Shown here piece by piece: positions 52,041 to 63,879 of a stretch of DNA of 64,000 nucleotides (position 1 is the first letter of the stretch; the number at the start of each line of letters is the position of its first letter). The notes under the pieces are model-generated. The model saw only the letters and a list, made by a program, of their open reading frames with translations. It did no database searches and had not been told where the DNA came from. Position numbers and translations under genes: made by a program. This stretch comes from Linyphia triangularis. Taxonomy: Eukaryota > Arthropoda > Arachnida > Araneae > Linyphiidae. Where the stretch lies: contig OZ021730.1 of NCBI GenBank assembly GCA_963978545.1, positions 10,795,796 through 10,859,795 on the forward strand, in the 5' to 3' direction.

Positions 52041-52192
52041 GTAAGGTTTATTTCTATTGTGACTTTCACAGGGATCCCACGATTTGAAGTTGTCACACCT
52101 TTGCATAAAGTTTAGGATTGCAGGGGTTACAATCGCCGTAAAGTTCCCAATATTCCTCAAAATTTTCCTAAAATTGCACTGAACAAGGGCAG

Positions 52193-52442
52193 AAACTGAT
52201 AAGGGGTAGAGGACGGCCCAAGAAGAGGAAAAGGGGCGGAAGTAAACCAAAAAAGGCTACCCAAGACCTACCACCACCAATAGCGGGCACCTCTTCTCCT
52301 CGGGTACCACCACTAGCATCCCCTGCCACCACTTCAAGCAGCAGCAATCCCAAACCACCACCACCACCGAAGAGACATTGCCGAGAAAGAGTGGTTACTT
52401 CAGAAAGATCTTTAACTAACAGATCTCAAACCACATCCAAAG
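52193..52442 (+). CDS. AT-hook exon A2
   Basis: Same borders and frame as A1 (KLIRGRGRPKKRKRGG). Length 250 nt: one extra Lys in the hook and one extra Pro in the proline run, so the frame is kept. Donor GTAAGG at 52443. Confidence 0.6.
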
Positions 52443-52594
52443 GTAAGGTTTATTTCTATTGTGACTTTCACAGGGATCGCACGATTTGAAGTTGTCACAC
52501 CTTTGCATAAAGTTTAGGATTGCAGGGGTTACAATCGCCGTAAAGTTCCCAATATTCTTCAAAATTTTCCTAAAATTGCACTGAACGAGGGCAG

Positions 52595-52847
52595 AAACTG
52601 ATAAGGGGTAGAGGACGGCCCAAGAAGAGGAAAAGGGGCGGAAGTAAACCAAAAAAGGCTACCCAAGACCTACCACCACCAATAGCGGGCACCTCTTCTC
52701 CTCGGGTACCACCACTGGCATCCCCTGCCACCACTTCAAGCAGCAGCAATCCCAAACCACCACCACCACCGAAGAGACTACATTGCCAAGAAAGAGTGAT
52801 TACTTCAGAAAGATCTCTAACAAACAGATCTCAAACCACATCCAAAG
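52595..52847 (+). CDS. AT-hook exon A3
   Basis: Length 253 nt, with a further in-frame 3-bp gain (ACT before the CATTGC codons). The donor GTAAGG at 52848 is followed by a good acceptor (TTTTTTCACTTGCTTTCCAG, ending 52928). Joined in phase this adds GHE and a TAA stop (52929-52938). A weaker alternative acceptor ends at 53209 (terminal frame to 53280). Confidence 0.58.
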
Positions 52848-52938
52848 GTAAGGTTTATTTCTATTGTGACTCTCACAGGGATCCCACGATCATTAAAAGC
52901 AATAAGTATTTTTTCACTTGCTTTCCAGGCCACGAATA

Positions 52939-54583
52939 ATATCGAAGTTAATACAATGGATTTTAACATATCAAAATATAAAGGATGAAGAAAAAAAAAT
53001 TATATTTAGAAATTAATTTGCTGCAATATTTGGGTTTTTTCTCTCTCTGGAGCTCAATCAGAAATTTGGTATGTATGTGTGGGGGGAGGGGGGGGGGGAG
53101 TATTAATTAAGCCATAAGTTTCCACATCACTGCATAAAAAAAAAATCAATGTTGCGATGCCAAGCGGAGGGAGAGTTTGGGAAAGAAGTTGTTTACATGT
53201 TATTTCCAGGCTTGCACGGTGAAATAGACCAGCTGCACCTTACATTTTCATGTAACGCAACTCGTAAAATTGAGGGGTAAAAGGGATGTTCGACAATAAT
53301 GTGAATTTTGAATTTATAAGGTCTTTGTAAACAAGGATACTTTTTGGCTATACACATCTGGTTCCCACCTGTCATATATAATATTGGGTTTTATGGATTT
53401 TTGTTATGTAACTTAACAAAGTTTTTGGGCTGATTTTGGGGGGACATTTTATCTGCTGGACCGAGAAATGTTTATCAAGATTCACTTGGAAACATCTGTG
53501 ATTTTGAGGTCATAGCCCGGCCAGCTGCCTCAAACAGAATGGAAAATTCTGGACCAATAACGTAAATGGTAAACAAGTAGGAAGACCATAAGATAGGGAA
53601 TTAAAAATGCCTTGGAAAGGATTGATTTAGAAGGTGGACCCAGAATCTACGATTTGAGGAGAGGAAAATTGAATGACATGGGTAAAAATTTTAAAAAACG
53701 ATGGCTTCCTGAATAGATATGAATTTCTGACTTCAAGAGAGAGATATCTTGAATATGGTGTAGTAGATAAGTGCTGATTCGAAGCACAACCCCAACGAAG
53801 ATAGTAGTATACTATCAATATTTTCATGATGATGAAAATTCAAGTGTTCCAGAGATGCTATAGGATACCACTGCTGTTAATTTCCGGTGAGTGTTGCTTG
53901 TTTGCATTTATGTTCAACGGGAGAGAAATAATGTTGTTTAAATAATTGTTTGAATATAATTCTAATATATTAGAATACTGCTACGTAATCTAAAGCTAAT
54001 ACATGTAAAATAAATTTAACGAATTGTAGTATTAACGTATTTTGTCAGGTGATGGGAATAAATATGTATTTTAACTCATTGCATTCTTACTTGAATTCAG
54101 TATCCTGGCTTGATTGCGAATCACAACAATTTACACCACTAAACGATTAAATCAAATTTTATCATGCTTAATGTAAACAAACACTTGATCAATATTAGAT
54201 TGGGGCACAACAGCAGTTGCCTAGTAACGAAGTTAGGGAAAGAATTGTAACCGATCATTGTTGAAACTCTTTCCTGTGTAATTTGTTTTAATTAATAATT
54301 ATTACTTAAAAAATGTGCACATTTTCATATGCTCAACAAATTACTGCATAATTTTATTTTGTGTACTATTGTACTAATTATTATATTTAATGCCTTATAT
54401 ATATAATTCTAAGCAATGCAATATAAAAAAACTTTATTTTATTTGTAAATTTTTTCTACGAGCGTACCCCAACCCAACTCACTGCGGAATTTATTTTTTA
54501 ACGGAGTTTTAAATAAATGTTTTTAAAAAAATTATTAGCTTATTAAAATGATTTTTTTTCCCTTTTGAAATGTTAAACGTCAT
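52939..54583. other. AT-rich DNA without a convincing gene
   Basis: It has a G-rich run at 53082-53100. Around 53470-53570 a short frame (QDSLGNICDFEVIARPAASN) looks faintly protein-like, but I cannot assign it. Confidence 0.5.
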
Positions 54584-54758
54584 GGTTGGTTGGTTGTTTT
54601 CAGATTATCTGGCGCCGTCAGCAACACAAGGGCTATAATGCTATGAACATTCATCATTTGACAAGCCAACATACATTTACAAACACCCATACCTAACATG
54701 GGATGCAACTTTGCGGTCTAGAAGCCAGTATGCTAACCACTATACCGTTTAGTCAGCC
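54584..54758 (-). mobile_element. tRNA-derived SINE, degraded
   Basis: Tail and body are recognisable (GGCGCCGTCAGCAACACAAG); the B-box is damaged (ACATGGGATGCAACTTTGCG) and the hairpin has lost its GCGCC side. An old copy. Confidence 0.82.
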
Positions 54759-54839
54759 TATCTAGATAGGAAGTTGACAAGGAGATGCTCAAAAGATCGT
54801 AACAGAGAAAACAAAAAAAGATGTCTGCGTTGGATTGGT

Positions 54840-55402
54840 TGGTTGGAGTTGAACGGCACAAGAGCAACTTGAGGGCCAACCAATCGTCAATTTAAAATAG
54901 ATTTAAAAAGGTTTCAGATATTATTTAGAAAGTCAAAAATAAGAAAAAAGAAATATACATATCAAGTGATAAAATCCAATGTCATAAGAATTTTAAAAAA
55001 ATTTATGAGGAGGTGATTTGGTTGTATTCAGATTATCTGGCGCCGTCAGCAACACGAGGGCTATAATGTGCCGAAACATTCGTCATTAGACAAGCCAACA
55101 TACATTTACAAACACACATGCCTAACACGGGACTCGAACCCGCAACCTCGCGGTCTAGAAGCTAGCACGCTAACCACTATACCATTTGGTCGGCACATTC
55201 TCATTTAAAATATGGAAAACAGAAAATACATTTCCACAGGTATTGCATATGGGGGCACCTTCTGCTAGCAGAAGATACACATGGGTAAAACGTGTATGGC
55301 TTATTCTTAATCGAGTTAGAAGCACTTCCCTTTTCCTGTATATGTTTGCGTTGGGATGACGAGATAAATGTTTGTAAAGAACCCATTTGGCTTTTAGCCA
55401 AT
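54840..55402 (-). mobile_element. 5'-truncated LINE interrupted by a SINE
   Basis: From right to left: ORF2 C-terminus at 55402-55199 (YRKREVLLTRLRISHTRFTH, CNTCGNVFSVFHIL), a SINE at 55194-55019, A-rich 3' UTR, and a degenerate hairpin tail (GGTTGGTTGGAGTTGAACGGC at 54838-54858). Some 3' coding sequence is missing around the SINE. Confidence 0.65.
55019..55194 (-). mobile_element. tRNA-derived SINE, full length
   Basis: A-box, B-box, body and tail are all present (GGCGCCGTCAGCAACACGAG). It is inserted in or next to the truncated LINE; no clear target duplication. Confidence 0.87.
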
Positions 55403-55506
55403 TGTAAGTCACAATAGAAAATAATGGCTATAAGATTGTAGCATGGTGAGTATAGGGAATGAATAGTACTTCCTCATAACTCATTTTCGATATCCTTTTA
55501 ATGTAG

Positions 55507-55555
55507 GTTCAACTTGGAGGAGCTTAATCCACCTGAAGAGCAGGAAGTTCTGCAA
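55507..55555 (+). CDS. Candidate micro-exon Y, paralogue of exon X
   Basis: The acceptor CCTTTTAATGTAG ends at 55506 and the donor GTAAAC begins at 55556. The 49 nt encode FNLEELNPPEEQEVLQ, sharing FN-EEL/DEL and E-LQ with exon X and the same phases. No AT-hook exon follows within view. Confidence 0.42.
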
Positions 55556-55623
55556 GTAAACAAATGATAATTGATTCAAATTTTATAAAATATTTTCTAG
55601 TATGAATTTTCAATATTTTTTAG

Positions 55624-55768
55624 GAGAAATCAAATGATAGAAAAAAAGACCTACTACAATTGTCATTCCAGCATTCTGAAAATTGGCAACAAAGACAAAG
55701 TACTGGCTTTCCCGTTTGAAGCCAAGGCAAAATCCCAATTGCGATTTAACAATAAACAGTCAATGTAA
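55624..55768 (+). CDS. Candidate exon Z
   Basis: The acceptor CAATATTTTTTAG ends at 55623. A 47-codon frame then runs RNQMIEKKTYYNCHSSILKI, GNKDKVLAFPFEAKAKSQ, to TAA 55766-55768. Its phase does not fit exon Y directly. Unrecognised; could be chance. Confidence 0.25.
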
Positions 55769-57090
55769 ACTTTAAAATTTTCATTACTGGTTCAAAAATA
55801 AGTTGCACTCTTACTATCACAAAAGGTCCTTTAAATGTCCATTCGATGGTAAAGGAAAATTGTTCTTAAAAAAACAAGTTGTTCAAATCAAATAAATCAA
55901 CAAACTTCAACAAGAAAACTGAATTTCAGTTACAAACGATGGGGCAAATTCGTTTCATTTCCTCTAATAACGATCAACCTTTAAGTAAAAGGTCAAAAAT
56001 ATAGAAGCCGGCAAACAAAACTGGAATTTCCAACCCAACATCAAATTTGTTTATCGGCCAATTTTTAACTTTCCTTCTCGCAACAAGTTTAATAGCAACC
56101 ATTTAAGTTTTTAACATTTTAACCCTAAACAAAATTTATTCTAAGCATCTGTAACAAATTTAAAAACACTAAAATAGTTTAAGCAAAGAGAGGAATAATT
56201 CATTTTTTACTTATTAGTAGAAATTGCTAAGAAAAAGGATTTTTCCAAGAGAAGTTATAAAAACCGGTAACTTACGAACACATTAATCAATAATCAAACA
56301 ATAAATTCGATTACTGTCGCAGATCCCAAGCCCAACACCCAATACAAAATTCCATCCTTTCATTTACCACCTGTCTTCACTTTAATCACAGTTATGCTTG
56401 TAACGTCATACAAAACTGCTTCATGCATGTCTTCTGCACTTCTGCAGAAAATTAACATTTATTTTGCCGTGATTGGTCACAAGATTGCCTGACGATAAAA
56501 AGTCACTTCATTAAACTATATGATTAAAGTCAATTTCTCATCTAATAAATCCTCTGTATTCCTTTTTTCGATAGTGATAGGGTAATAAAAATATTGCATT
56601 CGGTCAAAATAATTCGATTTTTATTTAATTACCGACAAATAGGCAGTGGTGTAATATAAAATAAAAAGGTATGGGAACGCTATTATATGTTGCGTCTTTA
56701 CAAACGTATACTTTTTTTTTCTGTGGGGTTGCTTGGGGTGGGGGGGGGGAGGGGGGATGTTAAAATGACAACTAATAATAAATAACTTTATTAATACTAC
56801 TTTAATAATCTCGAAACAGATATTATGAGCACTTGAAAAATTTAAAAGAAAAAAATTTGTATTTAGTCATTTTTTATTTATATAATTTTTTAAACTATTA
56901 AGTTATATGGATTTTTAAACAATTTGCTTTGCACAACCCATTTTAACAGATTATTTGACACTTTATAATAGATTCAAACATATTACTGGCACGAATTTTT
57001 AAACAGATTTTTTACAACACTTTTTAAAGAAATTACCTACAACTCATTTTAAACAGATTATATACATGATTTTTTTTAAGTAATTTTCAT
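55769..57090. other. AT-rich non-coding DNA
   Basis: No gene seen. It has a G-rich run at about 56737-56757, and imperfect repeats of TTTTTAAACAGATTATTT around 56920-57065. Confidence 0.5.
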
Positions 57091-57284
57091 TCATAAAAAT
57101 TTCCATAAGAGATCAAGTTTCGATTCAGACACATTTAACTTAGAACTCACCCTAATAGGGTAATCAACTGATCTGTGTTTTCGGAGCCTAGATTTAACTT
57201 GATCATCTGACCTCCAGAATTTTAGAGATGCCTTTACATGTAATGGATTCGGACAAATTCCCAGATTCTGTAGCTCCTCGAAAT
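57091..57284 (-). CDS. Candidate terminal exon, minus strand
   Basis: On the minus strand, TTTTGAAAACAG precedes 57284 and the frame reads FEELQNLGICPNPLHVKASL, KFWRSDDQVKSRLRKHR, SSKLNVSESKLDLLWKFL to TGA at 57091. Composition is protein-like with no low complexity. It could be an mTERF-like end, but I cannot confirm a family. Confidence 0.35.
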
Positions 57285-57544
57285 CTGTTTTCAAAATGAA
57301 TTATTAGAAAGATTGCGATTGTTGCAGATGTCGATTGAGAGTTTTATGGTTTTTCTCCTTCTCGAAATGAATAAGTAGAGAAGTTCTTTTTTCCTGATAG
57401 CAGCACTGAGCTAAAGAATACGGAACTGGAGTGCTGACTGAGCGAGCCGAACCGAATCGCACCCTTTAGCAAGTGTGCGAATTCATTCAGGGCAAGAGGA
57501 ACGGGAGGGAGAAAAGTAGTTCCTTCCCACTTAGCTTCATACAT

Positions 57545-59037
57545 TGATAATTATGGGTGAAGTTTTGGCTCTTCACTTCCAATCAGCAAATTTTATACAG
57601 AAACAGATTATTTTTTATTGGAGTACAATTCTTGCTTCAGTAGTCAGGATATTAAGGTATTATTTTTATTGGAAATGATACTGTTTATATGAGAGTGGAA
57701 GTGTGCCAAATCAAGCAAAATAGAAATTTAGGTTACGGATCTAACTTATTTGCCATGTTTACAAGATAGAAATTCTTTTATGGATATTCGGGAAATTTGG
57801 TCAAGTATGTGAAGTTGATTGCAAATGCATACTTTAGCTCTTTGAGGCACGGCGGGATTAAAAATATCCCACCTTTTTAAAGCACAGTACTGCATTTTGA
57901 TGTTTTTTAGAACCACACTAAAACAGTGCAATAGCTACATACACAATAAAATTTCTGTGCAACATGGATCCATTTTATTTTCAGAAATACTATGCACAAA
58001 TGTCCGTTTTGCACTTGCACCAAATAAATTTAAATCTAACAAACCTATGCCTCTAAACAGTTAAGGAGAAGTACATGTTATCCTAGAGATTTCAATCCCT
58101 TTTTTTGGATGTTTTAATCTTTGGAATTTTGTTTGTTTAAATATCTAACTAACAATGACTTTAATTTTAAAACACTCTTTTAGAAAATTTTTTGATTTTT
58201 CTACCATATTTGAGAAATTAAAACAATGTTAGTTACCTTTTAAAAACATTAAAATAAATTACTGAATCGTAAAATAAAATCTGTGGAAATAAATAGTCTT
58301 TTTGTTTTCATTCCATTTATTTTCAAGTATTGCATACAAAACAAGATAATAGATTATTAGACCAACGAGCTTATAGGACAGACAACAAATAACAAGTTTT
58401 GCAAATAGCGCACCTGCAAGATTCTTGTACAAAACTTTCACGCGTTCTTTTTTCAGAACTTTTTGAGTAATGAGTATCCACATGAATCATGATGAATGCC
58501 TTAGAAACCATTTATATTTCAACATGTTGATTTTGACTATATGTATTTAGATTCTAAATTTAAAATTAGTAAATTATTATATTATTATTAAAAATTATTA
58601 CATGTCTATTAAAAATCACATTACTTAAAATTAATACTTTATAATTTGAAATTATTGGTTGTCACTTAAAAACATTAGAATAAATTAGTGAACCATAAAA
58701 TAAAATTGATGAAATACATATTCTATTTATTTTCCTTCCATTTATTTTCAAGTATTGAATACAAAACAACAGGGTTGGGAAAAAACAGTTTAAAAAAATA
58801 ATAATAATAATAAAATAAATAAAAATAAACCATTTTTTGGGGTTTTTTGTTTAACCCAGGTTTTTTTTTTTTTTTTTAAATCCTTGCTAATTGTTTGGAT
58901 ACATATTTATAAATAAAATTTGACATTAACTAGAATAATTAAGGTTCAAATAACTATTGATATTCCTTCTGAAAATAATTAAACTAAGAAAATAAACAAT
59001 TGTTGCTACTTATGTGGACATTCAAATCATAATTTTA
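57545..59037. other. AT-rich DNA with a diverged ~120-bp duplication
   Basis: 58230-58350 and 58655-58775 are related (AAAAACATTA(A/G)AATAAATTA... to CCATTTATTTTCAAGTATTG) at roughly 80% identity, spaced ~427 bp. No gene seen. Confidence 0.5.
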
Positions 59038-59050
59038 ATATTTTATTGGG

Positions 59051-59185
59051 TTGGTTGGTTGTTTTCAGATTATCTGGCGCCTTCAGCAACACGAGGGCTA
59101 TAATGCGCCGAAACATTCGTCATTAGACAAGCCAACATACATTTACAAACACCCATGCCTAACACGGGACTCGAACCCGCAACCT
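59051..59185 (-). mobile_element. tRNA-SINE, 5'-truncated, with perfect 13-bp target duplication
   Basis: Tail, body and half B-box. ATATTTTATTGGG flanks it exactly at 59038-59050 and 59186-59198, so the truncation happened at insertion. Confidence 0.93.
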
Positions 59186-59198
59186 ATATTTTATTGGG

Positions 59199-60476
59199 AT
59201 ATACTATTTTTTAAATTTAATGTATACATTATAATACAATGGTAATTCTTTACTATATCAGACATGGAATATTGCTTTTGGATTCATCAGTAATGGTGAT
59301 TTATTATTCAAAATTACATTTTTAAGATTTAGAAATAAGTTGTTAAAATGTAGACTATAATTTAAGTTTAATAATTTTGAATAATTATAAAAATTAATAT
59401 ATCTATTAGATTAATATAAAAACTCATTGTTTAATAGGTAGTTTTTAAATGCAAGATTTATTTAAAATAGATTAGAACTTAATTTGTCTATAGCACGGTA
59501 GGCACGGTTTAAACCAAATGGTTTTTTTCTCAAAAAAAAAACAATTGTTTTTTTTTTAAAGAATAATTTAAAATTGTATTTTTATTTGTTTAAATTATTT
59601 GTTATTGCAAATAACTTTTTAAAATAAATCTTATAAAAACTTCAATAGCTTTTCATTATAAGTATCAACAATAACTTTTTAAATTAATCTAATGGATTTA
59701 TTAATGTCTTATAATTATTCAAAGTTATTAATTAAAAATAAATTATAGGCTGCATTTTAAATTTGTTTCTGAAATAGACGTTTTGTGCTTTAATAACTTA
59801 TTTCTAATATATTGAAAATATTTGCGAATGATACTATAAATAGTTTTTATGTAATGAAATAATGTAAATGAAATATAGCCAAATTGAATATTTAGAACTG
59901 GTTGTTAATAATGAAAAATCCTAAACTTAAAAAAAAAATCTGACATACAAAGTTTGCGTAGATGTTAGAATATCACTAGGCCAGTAGTTCCTAAAGGCGG
60001 CCCGTGTCTAATATAATGCCACACACAAAAACGGATGATGCTAATACATTTATCATGTAAATGAACGTAAATTGAAGGGTAAGAGTAAAATTGAATGTTT
60101 AAAAATAAGGGGTCATTCTAAGCAAGTTACTTCCTTTTTAATGTCACAATTTAAAACGGTTTTGTTTGAAATTGCTTTGAAAACCAGAAACCAGGTTTTG
60201 CTTTTATAATTGAAATATTAGCAAGAAATGTATTCAATATCAAATAGTTAAAAACTACTTATGTTTATAAATTAAGTATTTTTTATTTATTTTTCGATAT
60301 TTCTTATGCTCCGCAGGGTTAATTGACATTTTAATTTTGAAGAAATGCATTCATATATAATGCTATTATTTGTTAATTGAGATTTGGTCAGCCTTTAATA
60401 ATTAAAATTATGAAAGAAAAAAAAATTCTGTTCGTTCGTTTTACGAAATTTTGTCTGCAATTAAAGTAACTCCACA
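59199..60476. other. AT-rich non-coding DNA
   Basis: Nothing recognisable; many A/T runs. Confidence 0.5.
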
Positions 60477-60510
60477 CATTTTAATACAGTTCTATAACTG
60501 TATTAAAATG
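60477..60510. repeat. Perfect 15-bp-arm inverted repeat
   Basis: CATTTTAATACAGTT, CTAT, AACTGTATTAAAATG. A potential hairpin of unknown role. Confidence 0.8.
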
Positions 60511-61234
60511 ACGATTATATTCATAAATCTTTTTTTGGAAGCAGTGATTCCTTCAATCTGCCATAATACAACTCAATTAGGCAGTGTGTGTAACCATCAG
60601 AATGTCCTAAGTTCTGTAGCGATTGAAATTGTCTAATTGAGTTTGTTCCACCTTATTTTTATTCATAACTATAAGTACATTAGCTTACACTATTAAACAA
60701 CGTTATCCTAAAACGGAAAAAAGGAAATCTTTTACATTAACTGAGGGGTTTTATAAGAATAATAACTAAAATGATTCATCATATTTTTTCGTAACTCTAT
60801 TTCTCATTCGTTTCTTCAAAAGCAAAACATATTTATTCTTAATTGTGGATTTAAAAATTATGTATTTTTATACTTGTATATACCTAAATACTCCTATTCT
60901 TAAATTCAAATGCAACCTGACGCTTATGCACTAAACCAAATCAAAAGTCTCATTTTAGGAGTCGATTCCTCTTTCGTCAGTGGTTACGGTGGAGGTGGAG
61001 TGGTGGTACAGTGAAGGTTACGGTCTAAATATTGTTTTGAGACCCCCCCCCCCCACGAGAAAAGAATTTCTGAGCCCCACTTCCGAAAGTGACTCACTGT
61101 AGCTTCTGTAAATGAGCGTGTTTTTAAGTCGCAATGACTTGGGTCTTGACAAGTACACTTAGCACGTGCATTCCCACCAAGAGCGAAACACAAGACATAA
61201 GGCGGGGACACACAGCAACGGTCCGGTCACGGCG
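60511..61234. other. Non-coding DNA left of the hAT insertion
   Basis: No gene recognised. A run of 14 C lies at about 61043-61056. Confidence 0.5.
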
Positions 61235-61242
61235 AGGACACC

Positions 61243-63586
61243 CAGTGCCGGAACTAGGGGGGGGGCAGGCGGGGCAGCTGCCCCGGGCGCTAACCAGAGG
61301 GGGCGCCGAAAAGCCAACAAAGCACTATTTGTTGTATAAATTTTAATATTTGGACGAAAGGATAATTTTTCATAAATAAATTTTCATTTTTTCTTAAAAT
61401 TCTGGATGATCTTTAAGATATCCAACAGAAGAAAAAATCCACTAGAAAAAAAAATAATACATTTCTGTACAAAGAAAGTAATAATCTATCCTTTTACAAA
61501 AGAATGACAACGAATTCTCCCTACCCCCTGATGAAGAATAGGTTTGTGCTACATGGCAGGCTGCCAGAAATGCTAATTTAAAATCGCATTGGTAATATAG
61601 TCGCAATGTAGTTAGATAAAATTTAGCATTACAACAATTTAATGCTGTTGAAATTTTCGTAAATTGAAATATGGCGAAGAAATTATCTGGGGCGCAGAAT
61701 CGCAGAAAAGCAAAAGAAACTGCAAGAATATCCCAACCTTTTATCATCTTGGCTAGTTCGTGAGACTGAAACCAATGAAGGTAAGAATTTTTTTTAAATT
61801 TGTAACCTAATAAACTTCGGAAGATGTGTATTAAGGACAAGGGTTACGTTTGGGATATATCTCTTGCCAAATATATTTATTGTTCTCTAGGAGTCCGCAG
61901 GAATTTTTACAGGGGGCTGCAAGATGTTGAATTGTTTAGAAATCGTTTACTTTTGTTTTTGAGGTTGATTATCATTAACTTTAAAGGTTCATTGCGATTC
62001 CTAATGAAAATTAATTAGCAAAAAGTTAATTAAAAATTGAAATAATTAACGATTGAAACGTTTTCTTTAAGAGAATAATTTAGTATTTCTTCAGCTAAAA
62101 ACAGATTTTTTTTTCATTTTTACACATTTTGAATCGTGCTGAGTTTAAAAAAACTGGGGGTGTTGAACTTTGAACAACTTTCAATTCCCACTGTTTCCTT
62201 CATTTAATTTAGCAATTATTTTGGCTGTAAAAATGACAGCGCAAGCACGATTTTGACAAAAACCGTAACGCCAGGTGATGGCCAAAGTAGGTCAATCCGT
62301 TTGAAAGTAATGCTGACCACAGACAACACACGGACCCACAAACTTTTTTTCTAGAACACTTTTTTGATTCAGAATGTTCTGAAACGTGAAGAAATGCAAA
62401 AAAATTATGCGATAAAAAGTTGACACAAGAATTTCTATTGAGCACAAGAATTCCTATTTATTGCAAAACATATCGATTTTTTAAAAATAAAAACGAAAAC
62501 AGTAAATTACATCCTATCCAAATCTCAATTTAAATGCACTGACTAAATATGTGATAATATATTTTTAACAATATAATTTACTATATATTTTTAAATCCCT
62601 TATATTAACTTCACTTTTGTTTGAGTGTGCGTTTGAGCCTGGCGTACAAATCTGCGGATGCTGGTCTATTCCTAAATAATGAAAAAATAATAAAACATCA
62701 AGGCATGAATTCTAAAAATAGATCTCAAGGCCTTATTTTTCATAAAAAATAACGAAAAAGAAAGTATTTTCCAGGAAGTGATAAATAAAATAAAAAGAAT
62801 CCAGTCTCCATGCTACGAGAAAAAGGCGCCAATTTTCAGCGTGAGTTATATTGTCATTTTGACGGCATTATTTTTCACCAAACAGATGTCATGTTCGTCA
62901 AATTTTGTCCATTGCATTGGTGAGAATTTTAAATTCTCCAAGAAAATGGAGAACTCACACATAGCACAGTAAGTAATATATTATTCATTCTATTATTAAA
63001 ATGAGTTTCAATAAGTTTAAATTACTAATTGTTCTAAAATAAACATTTATGTGTTTACCAACTATTCAATGATTTTTGTAGACAAGTCATTAAATTAATT
63101 TGCTTTTGTGTTCAATGAGTTCTGGTAATATTCGGAAGCTTTTTAAATTTTTGTATTAGTATTTTACAGAAGAAAATATTTTTTGAAATGTAAAACAGCT
63201 TAATTGTTTATGATCTAAGACGTTGTGAAACCAGGTTAACCAGATTTTGTGTTAAAAAGTGTTACATATCATTCAACTATGTTCTTTTATTTCATTGTAA
63301 CTGACATTATTTGTATTGATTCATTAGTTGTTTTTTTTGTCTTTATGCAAATCTTTATGCAAGCAGAATGAACCCTGGTCATTAATAAGGGCTTGTCAAA
63401 TATATTTATTTAAAATTTCAATTAATTAATTCTTTTATTGTTTGTTTCAAAACAGAATTTTACAAAGGAAAAACCTTTGTTAATTTTCAATGTATATATA
63501 GTTAGCTTCAAATCTAAAAAATTATTGTGTGGGGGCGCCAAAATGAATTCTTGCCCCGGGTAAAAAGTGACCTAGTTCCGTCCCTG
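61243..63586. mobile_element. 2.3-kb non-autonomous hAT element with 8-bp target duplication
   Basis: The left end is CAGTGCCGGAACTAGG; the right end is the inverse of CAGGGACGGAACTAGG. AGGACACC is duplicated at 61235-61242 and 63587-63594. Both subterminal regions carry GCCCCGGG and GGGGGCGCC. The TIR type and 8-bp duplication are standard for hAT. Only one transposase exon remnant is left. Confidence 0.9.
61671..61780 (+). pseudogene. First-exon remnant of the hAT transposase
   Basis: ATG at 61671 (MAKKLSGAQNRRKAKETA), then a frameshift to LLSSWLVRETETNE and the donor GTAAG at 61781. The basic N-terminus resembles ZMYM1-like hAT proteins. The rest of the gene is absent. Confidence 0.5.
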
Positions 63587-63879
63587 AGGACACCAGCCCC
63601 CTTTTGATAAATGTCGAAGGGGGAGAAATGCACTGAAATCTTAAGGAGGGTGGGAATTTGTAAAAGTGTCACTATTATTACCCCTACACGCCCACAAAAC
63701 CGTCACGGTGAAGGGGATGATGCGTCAAACTACGGGATTCCCTCTTTCCTAGGGATTCTTGTAACTGCTGGGGGAAAGAAAGCACTGCTGAGGGAAATCT
63801 TTTTCAAAAGTAAATACGATAAAATAAGTGAATTGTATTGAGCTGAATTGTCCATTTTCCGTTGATCCTTATCATTACC

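Larger units (their letters stand above)
51689..52890 (+). repeat. Three tandem ~400-bp units, each carrying an AT-hook exon
   Basis: Units start at GAAGTTGTCACACCTTTGCA (51689, 52086, 52488; periods ~397 and 402) and are about 97% identical. Each holds a ~108-bp intronic stretch, one exon with AG/GT borders, and GTAAGGTTTATTTCTATTG after it. Confidence 0.88.

Noticed and set aside
51621..52755. Minus-strand proteins in the triple repeat (MVYFRPFSS…, MGLLLLEVV…)
   Set aside because: They are reverse-strand shadows of the AT-hook exon and its intron; the plus strand has the splice sites and a known motif.
51689..52890. CRISPR array or satellite
   Set aside because: Three ~400-bp units with exon structure in a eukaryote; no short repeats with unique spacers.
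53470..53600. A piggyBac-like fragment (…NICDFEVIARPAASN…)
   Set aside because: The resemblance is too short and frames break on both sides; I could not confirm any catalytic block.
61040..61060. Poly-C and poly-G runs (1359, 11960, 53082, 56740, 61043) as G-quadruplex regulators
   Set aside because: They are single homopolymer tracts near no gene, and at least one varies by one base between copies; ordinary slippage explains them.
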